DNA from: JAOPZW01 sp963806015
GTDB taxonomy: Bacteria; Actinomycetota; Thermoleophilia; Solirubrobacterales; Solirubrobacteraceae
Length of the DNA stretch: 64,000 nucleotides
Direction of reading: 5' to 3'
NCBI GenBank assembly: GCA_963806015.1
Contig: CAWDWM010000006.1
Coordinates: 186,001 to 250,000 of the forward strand
The position numbers and the translations under genes were made by a program. The notes beneath the pieces were generated by a model. The model saw nothing but the letters and a program-made list of their open reading frames with translations, had not been told where the DNA came from and ran no database searches. How positions within the stretch are numbered: position 1 is the first letter of the stretch; each line of letters opens with the position of its first letter. This document shows, in pieces, positions 8,297 through 17,880 of the stretch.

Positions 8297-10093
8297 ATGA
8301 CCCTCATGGACGTGCAGGAGGTCGCCTGGGACCTCGATCCACTGGTCGACGGCGAGGGCGCTGAGGGCGCCGACCGGCTGTTGGCCGAGGCCGACGAGCG
8401 CGCCGCCCGCTTCGCCGAGACCTATGCCGGGCGCGTCGGCGAGCTCGACGCGACCGAGCTGTCCACCGCGATGGCCGAGCTCGAGACGATCGTCGATCGC
8501 CTCGGGCGCGCCGGCAACTACGCGATGCTGCGCTTCGCGGTCGACACCGCCGATCCCGCCAACGGCGCGCTGCTCGCGCGCGTCCAGGAGAAGGGCACGG
8601 CGGTGGAGACCAAGCTCCTGTTCTTCGAGCTCGAATGGGCGGCCGTCGACGACGAGCGCGCCGACGAGCTGCTGACCGCCGAGGGCCTGGAGACCACGCG
8701 CCACCACCTGCGCACGCTGCGCCGCCACCGCCCGCATCTCCTCTCAGAGCCCGAGGAGAAGCTCATGACCGAGAAGGCGCTGACCGGCAGCGACGCCTGG
8801 ACGCGTTTGTTCTCCGAGCTCACGAGCGCGATCCGCGTCGAGCTGCCCGACGCGCAGGAGGGCGTCGCGCTCGACGTCGCCCTGAGCAAGCTGGTCTCGC
8901 CCGATCGCGACGTCCGCCGGACCACCGCGGAGGCGGTCACCGCCGCGCTCGAGCCGGGCCTGCGCACGCGCGCGTACGTCTTCAACACCCTGCTGCAGGA
9001 CAAGGCCGTCGACGACCGCCTGCGCTCCTATCCGAACTGGCTGGCGGCCCGCAACCTCGCCAACGAGGCCAGCGACGAGTCGGTCCAGGCGCTGCTCGAG
9101 GCGGTGCGCTCCCACTACGAGCTGCCGCGGCGCTGGTACCGCCTGAAGGCCGAGCTGCTGGGCCTCGACAAGCTCGCCGACTACGACCGCATGGCCGCCG
9201 TCGCCGACGAGGAGGTGTCGGTCGAGTGGCCCGAGGCCAGCGACCTCGTGCTCAGCACCTTCCACGAGTTCTCGCCCGTGCTCGGCGACCTCGCGCAGCG
9301 CTTCTTCGACGAGCGCTGGATCGATGCTCCGGTGCGCCCGAACAAGCGTGGCGGGGCGTTCTGCGCCTACACGACGCCGAGCGTGCACCCCTACGTGATG
9401 CTCAACTACACGGGCCGCCGTCGCGACGTGCTGGTGCTCGCCCACGAGCTCGGCCACGGCCTGCACGCCGGCCTCGCGATCCCGCGCGGGCCGCTGGAGC
9501 AGCACACGCCGCTGACCGTGAGCGAGACCGCCTCGGTGTTCGGCGAGACGCTCGTCTTCCGCCGGCTGCTCGACGCGGCCGACACGCCCCGATCGCGACT
9601 GGCGCTGCTCGCCGAGAACATCGAGGGCTCGATCGCGACCGTCTTCCGCCAGACGGCGATGAACGGCTTCGAGGCGCTCGTGCACACCGCGCGGCGCAAC
9701 GAGGGCGAGCTGAGCGTCGAGCGCTTCGGCGAGCTGTGGCACGAGTCGCAGGCCGAGATGCTGGGCGACGCCGTGGAGATCACCGACGGCTACCGGCTGT
9801 GGTGGTCCTACGTGCCGCACTTCATCGGCACGCCGGGCTACGTCTATGCCTACGCCTACGGCCAGCTGCTCGCGCTCAGCGTCTACCGGCGCTTCCTCGA
9901 GGAGGGCGAGGACTTCGTCCCGCGCTACGTCGAGCTGCTCAGCGCGGGCGGCTCGCGCAGCCCCGAGGAGCTGGCCGCCATCGCCGGGCTCGACCTCGAG
10001 GACCCCTCGTTCTGGGCGCAGGGCCTCGAGCTCGTGCGCGACCAGCTCGACGCGGCCGAGGCTGCGGCCGCCGAGGTCCGCGCGGCCGGCTGA
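8297..10093 (+). CDS. M3 family oligoendopeptidase (PepF-like)
   Basis: 598 residues, normal length for the PepF/M3B group. HELGH at residues 383-387 is the zinc-binding HEXXH motif, followed about 25 residues later by LTVSETASVFGE, which supplies the third zinc ligand Glu. The N-terminal ~200 residues match the helical PepF N-domain. No signal peptide is present, so it should hydrolyse short peptides in the cytoplasm. The ATG at 8297 has no Shine-Dalgarno but has a -10-like hexamer 6 nt upstream, suggesting a leaderless message. An in-frame ATG at 8306 is the alternative start. It ends 3 nt from the convergent hydrolase gene. Confidence 0.92.
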   Translation: MTLMDVQEVAWDLDPLVDGEGAEGADRLLAEADERAARFAETYAGRVGELDATELSTAMAELETIVDRLGRAGNYAMLRFAVDTADPANGALLARVQEKGTAVETKLLFFELEWAAVDDERADELLTAEGLETTRHHLRTLRRHRPHLLSEPEEKLMTEKALTGSDAWTRLFSELTSAIRVELPDAQEGVALDVALSKLVSPDRDVRRTTAEAVTAALEPGLRTRAYVFNTLLQDKAVDDRLRSYPNWLAARNLANEASDESVQALLEAVRSHYELPRRWYRLKAELLGLDKLADYDRMAAVADEEVSVEWPEASDLVLSTFHEFSPVLGDLAQRFFDERWIDAPVRPNKRGGAFCAYTTPSVHPYVMLNYTGRRRDVLVLAHELGHGLHAGLAIPRGPLEQHTPLTVSETASVFGETLVFRRLLDAADTPRSRLALLAENIEGSIATVFRQTAMNGFEALVHTARRNEGELSVERFGELWHESQAEMLGDAVEITDGYRLWWSYVPHFIGTPGYVYAYAYGQLLALSVYRRFLEEGEDFVPRYVELLSAGGSRSPEELAAIAGLDLEDPSFWAQGLELVRDQLDAAEAAAAEVRAAG

Positions 10094-10096
10094 CCG

Positions 10097-10945
10097 TCAG
10101 GCGATGCGGCGGTCGAGGAAGCCGCGCAGGGCCGCGAGATAGGCCGCGTTCTCCTCGACGAAGGTCATGTGGCCGCTGTGCTCGAAGACGACGAGCTCGG
10201 AGTCGGGCAGCCCGGCGGCCATGGCCTCGGCGGCCGACACGGGGCACGTGCGGTCATGGCGCCCGGCGAGCACGAGCACCGGGTGGGTGACGTCGGCGAG
10301 GCGGTCCTCGACCGCGATCGCGCCGTAGTCCTCGGTCGCCGCGGCGCGCAGGACGTCGGGTCCGTAGACCGCGCCGGTCATGGCGGCGCGGATCTCATCG
10401 ATGCGCGGATCGCGCGGGTCGGCGAAGTGGAAGGGCAGCTGGTCGGAGAGCAGCGCGGCGACGTCCTCCTGCGTGCGCGCCTGCGCCTCGCGCGCCCACG
10501 ACGACTGGACCTGCTCGCGCAGCTCGACGGGCTCGAAGGCGGCGAGCTGCTCCTCGACGTGGGCGAGGAAGCGCGCGTCCGGAATGCCGCTGGAGACGAT
10601 GGTGGCGGCCGGGCTGCCCGGGAAGTCGACGGCGTGCTGCAGCGCGATGAAGGACCCGTAGGAATGCCCGAGCACCGCGTAGCGCTCGAGCCCCAGCGCG
10701 CCGGCCATCGCCTCGACGTCGGCGGCGTGATGAGCCAGCGCCCACGTCTCCGGCGCCGCCGGCTCTGAGCGCCCGCTACCGCGCTCATCGACCAGCAGCA
10801 GGCGGCAGCGATCGCCCAGCGCATCCAGGTAGGAGCCGAACATCGTGTGGTCGAGGCCGGGCCCGCCGTGCAGGACGAAGAGCGCCAGATCACCCTCGCC
10901 GCGCTCGGTCACGTGCAGGCGCGTGTCACCGACGTCGATGAGCAT
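10097..10945 (-). CDS. Alpha/beta hydrolase, proline iminopeptidase-like (S33)
   Basis: 282 residues. HGGPGLDH (residues ~25-32) is the oxyanion-hole motif typical of prolyl aminopeptidases, GHSYGS carries the nucleophile Ser, the acidic residue lies in LAGRHDRTCP and the catalytic His in FEHSGHMTF. The cap region is consistent with S33 peptidases, but the substrate could also be an ester or lactone. Cytoplasmic; no signal. It converges on the M3 peptidase gene and diverges from the site-2 protease gene with a 25-bp shared promoter region. Confidence 0.85.
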   Translation of the reverse strand: MLIDVGDTRLHVTERGEGDLALFVLHGGPGLDHTMFGSYLDALGDRCRLLLVDERGSGRSEPAAPETWALAHHAADVEAMAGALGLERYAVLGHSYGSFIALQHAVDFPGSPAATIVSSGIPDARFLAHVEEQLAAFEPVELREQVQSSWAREAQARTQEDVAALLSDQLPFHFADPRDPRIDEIRAAMTGAVYGPDVLRAAATEDYGAIAVEDRLADVTHPVLVLAGRHDRTCPVSAAEAMAAGLPDSELVVFEHSGHMTFVEENAAYLAALRGFLDRRIA

Positions 10946-10970
10946 CGGCGCACCCTATCCTCGGTATGAG

Positions 10971-11840
10971 ATGAGCGAGCAGGGAACCCACGAGCTTCCG
11001 TCCGGCTGGCCGCCCCCCGCGGCGCCGGACCCGCCGACCGAGCGCCCGTCGGCGTTCGGCGAGCCCCAGCGTCCGTGGTGGCGCCGCGCCGGCGGTGGCC
11101 TGCTCGCGACGCTGGCCGTGGTCGGGGCCAAACTCAAGGCGATCCTCCTGCTGCTGCCGAAGATCAAGCTGCTCACCACCTCGGGCTCGATGCTCGTCTC
11201 GGTGGCGGCCTACGCGCTGATCTGGGGCTGGAAGTTCGCCATCGGGTTCGTGGTCCTGCTCTTCATCCACGAGATGGGCCACGTCATCGCCCTGCGGCGC
11301 GAGGGCGTCGAGGCCAGCGCACCGGTCTTCATCCCCTTCCTGGGCGCCGTGGTGTGGGCGAAGTCGCTGGGCGGCAACGCGCTGGCGGAGGCGCGCGTCG
11401 GCCTCGCCGGGCCGATCCTGGGGACCATCGGAGCCGCGGCGTGCCTGCCGATCGCCTCGGCCACCGGCAGCGACCTGTGGCAGGCGCTGGCCTTCACCGG
11501 CTTCTTCCTGAACCTGTTCAACCTGCTGCCGGTGACGCCGCTGGACGGCGGCCGCGCGATGGCCGCGCTGGCGCCGTGGATGTGGTTCGTGGGGCTCGGC
11601 GCCATCGTCGTGCTGGCCATCACCTTCCCCAACCCGATCATCATCATCATCGCCCTCCTCGGCGCCTTCGACGTCTACGGGCGCTGGACGCGCATGCGGC
11701 GCGGCGGCGAAGAGGCGCGGACGTATTACGAGGTGCGCCCTCGCGACCGCGCGCTGGTGGGGCTGGTGTACCTCGCGCTGATCGCCGTGCTCGTGGTCGG
11801 CATGGACGCCACGCACCTGCAGCGCTCGATCCCTTCGTAA
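10971..11840 (+). CDS. Membrane site-2 protease family metalloprotease (M50)
   Basis: 289 residues. A Pro-rich cytosolic N-terminus is followed by several hydrophobic segments. HEMGH (100-104) lies within a membrane helix, and NLFNLLPVTPLDGGR supplies the second M50 motif (the LDG Asp is the third zinc ligand). Expected to cleave peptide bonds within the membrane, as in regulated intramembrane proteolysis; no substrate such as an anti-sigma factor is adjacent. The ATG at 10971 lies 9 nt after TATCCT, so a short or absent leader is likely. A nearby ATG at 10966 is immediately stopped. Confidence 0.9.
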   Translation: MSEQGTHELPSGWPPPAAPDPPTERPSAFGEPQRPWWRRAGGGLLATLAVVGAKLKAILLLLPKIKLLTTSGSMLVSVAAYALIWGWKFAIGFVVLLFIHEMGHVIALRREGVEASAPVFIPFLGAVVWAKSLGGNALAEARVGLAGPILGTIGAAACLPIASATGSDLWQALAFTGFFLNLFNLLPVTPLDGGRAMAALAPWMWFVGLGAIVVLAITFPNPIIIIIALLGAFDVYGRWTRMRRGGEEARTYYEVRPRDRALVGLVYLALIAVLVVGMDATHLQRSIPS

Positions 11841-11852
11841 GCAGCGGTCGCG

Positions 11853-13047
11853 TCAGGCCGGGCGGACGAGGCGCGCCAGCGAGCGCGGCGCGAACAGCGT
11901 CGCCGGCGATCGCCGGCGGGTCCCGATCGCCTCGAACGTGTGCCATACCTCGTCGTCGGTCACGGCCCTGCGATACATGGTCCGCTCGAGCGGGTTGGCC
12001 GGCCGCGCAGTGGCGAGGTCGGAGATCAGGAAGTGGTGCGGACCCAGGCGCCGGCGGTGGACGCGGCGGTAGGAGTCCAGCGCCTTGTCGAGGTCGCCGC
12101 CTCCGGTCAGCGCCTCGGCGGTCTCCTGCACCAGCCAGTCCGCGCTCTGGAACGCCCACCCGCAGCCGACGCCCCAGAGCGGGTCGGACGCGAGTGCCGC
12201 GTCGCCCACGAACGCCATCCCGGGCCGCGCGGCCGGCCGGCTGACGTTCGGCATGTCGAGCTTGCCCAGCAGCTTGGATTCGCGCGTGGCGTCGCTCAGA
12301 TCCGGCGCGTCGGGCAGCCCTTCGAGCAGGCGCATGTACGCGCCCTCGAGGTCGGATCGGAACTCGGGCAGGCGGTCGCGGTGCGGCGACACGGCCAGGA
12401 CGCAGCGCCCGTCCTCGTTGGGGAACAGGTAGGCGCAGTCGGGCTCCATGAACCACATCCGCGAGCGGTCGTCGGCGGGCCGCACCCCGCGCCAGTAGGC
12501 CCAGTAGAAGAAGCGGTTGTGCGGGCGCACCCGCCCGCACACGCCGGCCAGCCGCGCGACGTGCGACTCGCGCCCGTCGGCGGCGACCATCAGGCGCGCG
12601 CGCAGGGCGCGGCGTGCGCGATGGCGATCCTCGACCACCACGCCGTGGCTCCCGTTGTCCAGCAGCTCGGTCGCCGTCGAGCCGGCCATGAGCTCGACGC
12701 CCGGCGTCTCGGCGGTGAGGCGGCGCAGGAGCGGATCGGGCACCTCGCGGGTGACGTTGTAGCCGTGGGGTGTCCCTCCGCGCGAACGGATCCACCCGCT
12801 GTACGGCGTCCACAGATCGATCGAGTTGCGGACTGCGCCGTGCTCCTCGATGAGCGCGGCGAGCCCGAGCTTCTCGATGGTCGGCGTCGCGCTGGGCTGG
12901 ATGAAAGTGCGTGCAGACGGTCTTGTAGGCGTCGAGGTCCGGCCGCTTCTCGACGAGCGCCACGCGCGCGCCGCGCTGGGCGAACAGCCGCGCCGCCGTG
13001 CAGCCCGCGACGCTCGCCCCGACGACGATCGCGTCGAAGTCGCTCAT
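11853..13047 (-). pseudogene. FAD-dependent monooxygenase with a single-base frameshift
   Basis: The first ~48 codons from ATG 13047 read DAIVVGASVAGCTAARLFAQ, a Rossmann FAD motif, and continue to KTVCTHF. After that the family sequence continues only one frame over (IQPSATPTIEKLG and onward to DGRESHVARLAG and the second FAD motif GDAALASDPLWGVGCG). The change is one extra base in the AAA at 12904-12906 (TTT on the coding strand). Corrected, it encodes ~397 residues of a geranylgeranyl-reductase/PHBH-like flavoprotein. The start overlaps the stop of the SnoaL-like gene by ATGA, so the two were translated together. Either a recent mutation or a sequence error in a homopolymer. Confidence 0.8.
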
Positions 13048-13562
13048 TGCGCGCGACGGCGCAGCAGCTTCGCCTGCAGGCGCTGCAACCCCACCACCGC
13101 CTTCTCGGCGCGGCTGCCGGGCGCCGGCGCGATCGCCAGCTGGCGCGCCACGTCGTTCATGTCGTAGAAGGCCCGGTAGCGCGCGATGCGCCCGTCGCGC
13201 ATCGTCCAGAGATCGACGCCCTCGACCTCCATCGAGCGGCCCGTCGGCGCGAACCCGGGCGGATCGACGGGGCCGGTCATCGTGCCGCGCATCCGCCAGC
13301 GCCAGGCGACCTGATCACCCTCCGCGGTGCGGTGCGGGGAATCGGTCTCGTCGAAGCGCAGATCGGGGAAGCCGACCCAGCTGCCGCGCATGAACTCCTG
13401 GACCGCGGCGACCCCGCGCGCCGGCCCCGGCAGCGCCGGGTCCTCCCAGACGATGTCCGGCGTGAGCAGCTCGGCCATGGCGTTCGGGTCGCGGTCGTTC
13501 CAGGCGGCCATGTAGCGGGCGCAGAAGGCGGCGAGGTCGGTGCTGGAGGCGGTGGTGGACAT
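13044..13562 (-). CDS. SnoaL-like/NTF2-fold polyketide-cyclase-type protein
   Basis: 172 residues with an NTF2-fold signature: FCARYMAAWNDRDPNAMAEL at the start, VWEDPALPGPARGVAAV, and DLWTMRDGRIARYRAFYD near the end. Members are small cyclases, isomerases or hydrolases, or have unknown roles; activity cannot be assigned from sequence. Its stop overlaps the start of the FAD monooxygenase by ATGA, so the pair probably acts on the same substrate, with oxidation followed by isomerisation or cyclisation. The ATG at 13562 starts directly before the fold. Cytoplasmic. Confidence 0.82.
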   Translation of the reverse strand: MSTTASSTDLAAFCARYMAAWNDRDPNAMAELLTPDIVWEDPALPGPARGVAAVQEFMRGSWVGFPDLRFDETDSPHRTAEGDQVAWRWRMRGTMTGPVDPPGFAPTGRSMEVEGVDLWTMRDGRIARYRAFYDMNDVARQLAIAPAPGSRAEKAVVGLQRLQAKLLRRRAQ

Positions 13563-13636
13563 GCGAGCGACACTACGCCCACCGCTTCGCCGCCGCCAGC
13601 AACACCGCGGCCGCGCGTGTCCGCGTGTTGCGCCGG

Positions 13637-14782
13637 TCAGTCGAGCGGCGCCAGCGGCAGGCGCGCGCTGACGCGGGTCCCCGCACCGGGCGGGCTGTCG
13701 ACCTCGAGCCGGCCGCCGAGCGCCTCGATCCGGTCGGCGAGTCCGCGCAGGCCCGTCCCCGATTCCGGCTCGGCACCGCCACGGCCGTCGTCCACGATCT
13801 CGACGAGCACCGTCTGCGCCTCGGGCACGATGCGGATCTCGACGGCACTGGCGCCTGCGTACTTGTTCGCGTTGGTGAGCGACTCGCTGACGATGAAGTA
13901 CGCGGCGATCTCGATCTGGGCCGGCAGCTCCTGCGCGCCGACGTCGAGTGTCGTGGGGGTCGCGCATCCAGCCGTCAGCGATTCGAGCGCGCTGCGCAGG
14001 CCGCGCTCGGACAGCGCCACCGGATGCAGCCCACGCGCGAGGCCTTGCAGCTCGGCGTGAGCCGCGCCGAGCTCGTCGTCGGCGAGGCGCAGGACGTCGA
14101 CGGCCTCATCGCCGTGCTCGAGCTTGCGCTGGGCGACCTTGAGCAGGTTGGAGACCGCCACCAGCCGCTGCTGCGCACCGTCATGCAGATTGCGCCCCAC
14201 GCGCCGGCGCTCGGAGTCGGCAGCTTCGATCACACGCGCCCGCGAGCGCCGCAATGCGGCGGCCTGATGGCGACGCTCGAGCTCGGCCGCCGTCCGCGAC
14301 GCGAAGATGCGCATGGCGGCGACGTCATCGTCCCCGGCGTGCATGGGCCGCGCGTCCATGACCGCCATGTGGCCGAGGTGCGTGCCGTCCGAGGCTCGCA
14401 GGCAGATCGCGAGGTAACTCTCCAGACCCATGTCGATCGCCGGCTTGGCCTCCGGGAAGCGCTTGGTCAGCTCCTCGGGGAACGCGACGACCTCCTGGTC
14501 GACGACGAGCGCGCACGGCTTGCCGTCGGTGTCGTACTCGAACGGCTCGTCCATCCAGTCGCCGTCGTACCAGCCGCTGACCACGCGTACGTGCTCGCCG
14601 TTGGGTTCGGTGGCCTCGGCGACGAAGGCGAACTTCGCGTCGAACGCCAGCGAGACGTGACGGACGAGGCAGCGAAGGAACTCGTCGCCGACCGCACCCG
14701 CGGTCCCCTCGGCGACGGTGCGAAGCAGGTTCCGGCCGCGAAAACGCGCGCCGGGCTGGTCTGTTTGGACGACTGACGGCAC
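13637..14782 (-). CDS. Orphan GAF-type sensor histidine kinase
   Basis: 381 residues. Residues ~20-165 form a GAF-like sensor domain without membrane segments. A HisKA_3 dimerisation domain follows, with the phosphate-accepting His200 in RRRVGRNLHDGAQQRLV. The HATPase domain carries NANKYAGA (N box) and DDGRGG...GTGLRGLADR (G1/G2 boxes). This is the NarL/DesK-type cytoplasmic kinase family. No response regulator is adjacent, so the partner must be encoded elsewhere. The start is GTG at 14782. Its signal, perhaps a small molecule or redox state read by the GAF domain, is unknown. Confidence 0.88.
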   Translation of the reverse strand: MPSVVQTDQPGARFRGRNLLRTVAEGTAGAVGDEFLRCLVRHVSLAFDAKFAFVAEATEPNGEHVRVVSGWYDGDWMDEPFEYDTDGKPCALVVDQEVVAFPEELTKRFPEAKPAIDMGLESYLAICLRASDGTHLGHMAVMDARPMHAGDDDVAAMRIFASRTAAELERRHQAAALRRSRARVIEAADSERRRVGRNLHDGAQQRLVAVSNLLKVAQRKLEHGDEAVDVLRLADDELGAAHAELQGLARGLHPVALSERGLRSALESLTAGCATPTTLDVGAQELPAQIEIAAYFIVSESLTNANKYAGASAVEIRIVPEAQTVLVEIVDDGRGGAEPESGTGLRGLADRIEALGGRLEVDSPPGAGTRVSARLPLAPLD

Positions 14783-14869
14783 GACCCTCTACCCGCCGGC
14801 GATGCTAGCGAGCCGGGCACGTCGCCGCTACAGAACCGAGCCCGTTCAAACACGGCGCGCGGCGCTCTA

Positions 14870-15544
14870 TCACCGCTCGCCGAGCAGCTGCTCCAGGCGG
14901 TCGAGGATCACGTCGAGGCCGAAGCGGAACTCGGCCTCGTAGTCGTAGCCGGCCTTGGCGACGTAGCCGCCCACGACCTCGACGAGGTGCGGGTAGTCGG
15001 CCAGCGCGGCGGCGTAGTCGCGCATCTGCCGCTGTGCCTCGGCCGCGAAGTCAGCCGGGGTCTCGGAGGACATGTCGCTCTGCTGCAGGGCGAATCCGTA
15101 GATGTAGGCGTCCTGGACCGACATTCCGTGGACGGTCATCTCGATCGAGAACCCGGCGGCGCGCAGGCACCCCAGGACCGCGTTGTGCACACGGAGGTTG
15201 TTGGGCCCGTGGGTGCTCCGGCCCTCCATCTCCCCGATCGCCCAGCGATGGCGGTTGAGCGCCTCGCGCGTGGAGACCGCTCGCTTGCGCAGCTCGGCCT
15301 TCCAGTCGCCTCCGGGCAGGGGCTCCTCGATCTCGCTGAAGACGATGTCGATCATCCCGTCGAGGAGGTCGTCCTTGTTGGCGACGTGGTTGTAGAGCGA
15401 CATCGCCTCGACCCCGAGCTCCTTGGCCAGCTTGCGCATCGTGAGCTCCTGCGCGCCGCGCTCGTCGGCCAGGGCGATCGCAGCGCGCAGCACGCGCTCT
15501 CTGCTGAGCGGGGTCCGTCTCCGCGGGGTGTCCTGGGTCTTCAC
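14870..15544 (-). CDS. TetR family repressor of the adjacent MMPL transporter
   Basis: 224 residues. The N-terminal helix-turn-helix reads RVLRAAIALADERGAQELTM...LAKELGVEAMSLYNHVANKDDLLD, the TetR signature, and the rest fits the tetracycline-repressor-type C-terminal ligand domain. It is divergent from the MMPL exporter, and the 131-bp gap contains a perfect palindrome and two direct repeats of its likely half-site. It probably represses the transporter, and itself, until a hydrophobic ligand binds. Start is GTG at 15544. Confidence 0.88.
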   Translation of the reverse strand: MKTQDTPRRRTPLSRERVLRAAIALADERGAQELTMRKLAKELGVEAMSLYNHVANKDDLLDGMIDIVFSEIEEPLPGGDWKAELRKRAVSTREALNRHRWAIGEMEGRSTHGPNNLRVHNAVLGCLRAAGFSIEMTVHGMSVQDAYIYGFALQQSDMSSETPADFAAEAQRQMRDYAAALADYPHLVEVVGGYVAKAGYDYEAEFRFGLDVILDRLEQLLGER

Positions 15545-15593
15545 GCTCTCGTCGTCCTCCGGGCGCCGGCCGCGTAGCGGGCGGCTGGCAGGC

Positions 15594-15644
15594 TTGACTT
15601 CCTTACGCCGTAAGTGTACTACTTACAGCGTCAACTTACAGCGT
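15594..15644 (+). promoter_or_regulatory. MMPL promoter with TetR operator
   Basis: TTGACT (15594-15599) and TACTAC (15617-15622) are separated by 17 nt, a good promoter. The spacer contains a perfect palindrome CTTACG-C-CGTAAG (15602-15614). Two copies of ACTTACAGCGT follow at 15621-15631 and 15634-15644, related to the same half-site. A bound TetR dimer here would occlude RNA polymerase. Confidence 0.65.
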
Positions 15645-15675
15645 ATGTCCAAGGCACGACGAAAGGCCACACGAG

Positions 15676-17847
15676 ATGTCCGACCGCACCGCGATGACCA
15701 CGCTCACTCGATGGGTACTGCGCCACAAGAAGCTCGTCCTCGGCCTCTGGGTCGTCCTGGCGCTCGCGGGATTCGCGGCCATGAAGCCGGCCGGCGACGC
15801 GCTCTCGACGTCCTTCAACATCCCCGGCAGCGAGGCGTATGACGCCAACAGCCGCATCGCCGCGGCTTATGGCAACGGCGGCGACGTCGCCCCGATCGTG
15901 CCGGTCGTGACGCTGCCGAAGGGCACCACGGTCGACTCGCCGGGCGTCGCCGGGGAGCTCGACGCCGCCCTCGCCACGGTGCAAACCGCGCTGCCCCGCG
16001 CGCGCGTCGCCTCCTACCCATCGACGCACGACCGGGCCTTCGTCTCCAAGGACGGCCGCACCACCTTCGCGCTGATCTCCATTCCGGCGCTCGGCGGGGT
16101 CAACCCCGGACAGGCCGAGGCCCGTCGTGCCCAGGCCGCGCTCGCCGGCATGACGGTCGGCGGAGCGCCTGTGCACGTCACGGGGCTCGATGCGCTGCGC
16201 GCCGCCGCTGCCGACGGTGACAAGAGCGGTGGCGCGAGCCTGGCCATCGAGGCCGCGGTCGCGGGCGGCGGCGCCCTGCTGGTGCTGGCCTTCGTCTTCG
16301 CCTCATGGATGGCGATCGTCCCGCTGCTGATGGCGATCGTCGCCATCCCCACCACCTTCCTGCTTATCTGGCCGCTGGCGACCGCCACGGACGTCTCGGT
16401 CATCGTCAAGTTCCTCGCCGCGCTGATCGGCCTGGCCATCGCCATCGACTACGCGCTGCTCGTCGTCGTGCGCTGGCGCGAGGAGCGCCTGCGCCCGGGC
16501 GCGACCAACGAGGCCGCCGTCGTCCGGGCGATGCAGCACGCGGGCCGAGCCGTCGTCTTCAGCGGTTCCACCGTCGGCATCTCGCTGCTGGCCCTCGTCG
16601 TCCTGCCCGTGCCCTTCCTGCGCAGCCTCGGCATCGCCGGGATGCTCATCCCACTGGTCAGCGTCGCGGTCGCCGTGACGCTGCTGCCGGTCGTGCTGGC
16701 CACGATCGGTCCGCGGCTTGATCGCCGGCACACGGGCCGCACCGATCGCCCGAGCCGCGGCTGGTCGGCCTGGGCCCGCCTCGTCGTGCGCCACCGCTGG
16801 ATCGCGGCCGTCGCATCGACCCTCGCCCTGGGCGCCCTCGTCCTCGCGGCCTCCTCGATCCAGCTCGGCAACCCGCGCGCCGACTCGCTGGCCCACTCGG
16901 GCCCGGCGCGCGCAGGCCTCGATCAGCTCACGGCCGCGGGCCTCGGCACCGGGCCGCTCTCGCCGTTCGAGTCGCTGGTCAGCTCCGGCGATCCCGAGGT
17001 CGTCGCCCATGCCCTCGCCGACGTCGACGGCGTCCAGAGCGCGGTCGCCCCGGCCGACTGGCGCCGGCACGGAAGCGCCGTGGTCCTGGTCGTCCCGGTC
17101 CAGGACGGCAACTCGCCCGCGGGCCGCGCCACGCTCGACCGCGTCCGCTCCGTCACCGATGACCTGCCGGCCGACGTCGTGACCGGCGGCGAGGCCGCAC
17201 AGAGCGCCGACTTCCTCGACTCGGTCTACGGCAACTTCCCGCTCGTCATCGCCCTGATCAGCGTCCTGACGTTCCTCCTGCTGGCGCGGGCCTTCCGCTC
17301 ACTGGTCCTGCCCCTCAAGGCCGTCGTGCTGAACCTCCTGTCGGTCGGTGCCGCGTGGGGGCTGATGGTCCTCGTCTGGCAGCACGGGTGGGGATCGGAC
17401 GCGATCTGGGGCATCGGAGCCACCGGCTCCATCAACGTCGAGATGCCGATCGTCGTCTTCGCCTTCCTGTTCGGCATCTCGATGGACTACCAGGTCTTCA
17501 TCATCAGCCGCATGCGCGAGGCCTACGACCGCACCGGCTCCACCGACGCCGCCGTCGTCGAGGGCATCGGCCGCACCGGGCGCCTGGTCACCAGCGCTGC
17601 CCTGATCCTCGGCCTCGCCTTCGTCGCCATGAGCGCCGGCCCCGGCACCGAGGCGAAGATGTTCGCCACCGCCCTCGGCGGCGGGATCCTGCTCGACGCG
17701 ACGCTCATCCGCGGCGTCCTGGCGCCGGCCGCGGTCGCGCTCCTCGGTCGCTGGAACTGGTGGCTGCCCCGTCGGCCGGCGCGCGTCCTGCGCGTCGAGC
17801 CCTCGGGGGCGACGCCCGAGATCGCAGCCGCCCCTCAGCCCGCCTAG
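15676..17847 (+). CDS. MMPL family RND-type transporter
   Basis: 723 residues with the duplicated MMPL layout: an N-terminal helix, an extracytoplasmic domain (residues ~50-190), a block of helices including AIDYALLVVVRWREERLRPG, a second extracytoplasmic domain, and a second block with GISMDYQVFIISRMREAYDR. These GxxxDY motifs are the proton-relay signature of the family. Expected to export lipids or hydrophobic compounds using the proton gradient. GAAAGG at 15661-15666 lies 9 nt before the ATG. It is controlled by the divergent TetR gene. The length is typical of actinobacterial MMPL proteins; the substrate is unknown. Confidence 0.92.
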   Translation: MSDRTAMTTLTRWVLRHKKLVLGLWVVLALAGFAAMKPAGDALSTSFNIPGSEAYDANSRIAAAYGNGGDVAPIVPVVTLPKGTTVDSPGVAGELDAALATVQTALPRARVASYPSTHDRAFVSKDGRTTFALISIPALGGVNPGQAEARRAQAALAGMTVGGAPVHVTGLDALRAAAADGDKSGGASLAIEAAVAGGGALLVLAFVFASWMAIVPLLMAIVAIPTTFLLIWPLATATDVSVIVKFLAALIGLAIAIDYALLVVVRWREERLRPGATNEAAVVRAMQHAGRAVVFSGSTVGISLLALVVLPVPFLRSLGIAGMLIPLVSVAVAVTLLPVVLATIGPRLDRRHTGRTDRPSRGWSAWARLVVRHRWIAAVASTLALGALVLAASSIQLGNPRADSLAHSGPARAGLDQLTAAGLGTGPLSPFESLVSSGDPEVVAHALADVDGVQSAVAPADWRRHGSAVVLVVPVQDGNSPAGRATLDRVRSVTDDLPADVVTGGEAAQSADFLDSVYGNFPLVIALISVLTFLLLARAFRSLVLPLKAVVLNLLSVGAAWGLMVLVWQHGWGSDAIWGIGATGSINVEMPIVVFAFLFGISMDYQVFIISRMREAYDRTGSTDAAVVEGIGRTGRLVTSAALILGLAFVAMSAGPGTEAKMFATALGGGILLDATLIRGVLAPAAVALLGRWNWWLPRRPARVLRVEPSGATPEIAAAPQPA

Positions 17848-17880
17848 CTTCGCCGCGATCTGCTGACCCGTGCCCCGCTC

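Noticed and set aside
12000..14000. Long open frames on the plus strand opposite the monooxygenase, SnoaL and kinase genes
   Set aside because: Low-complexity Arg/Gly/Val composition and mirror frames of recognisable minus-strand genes.
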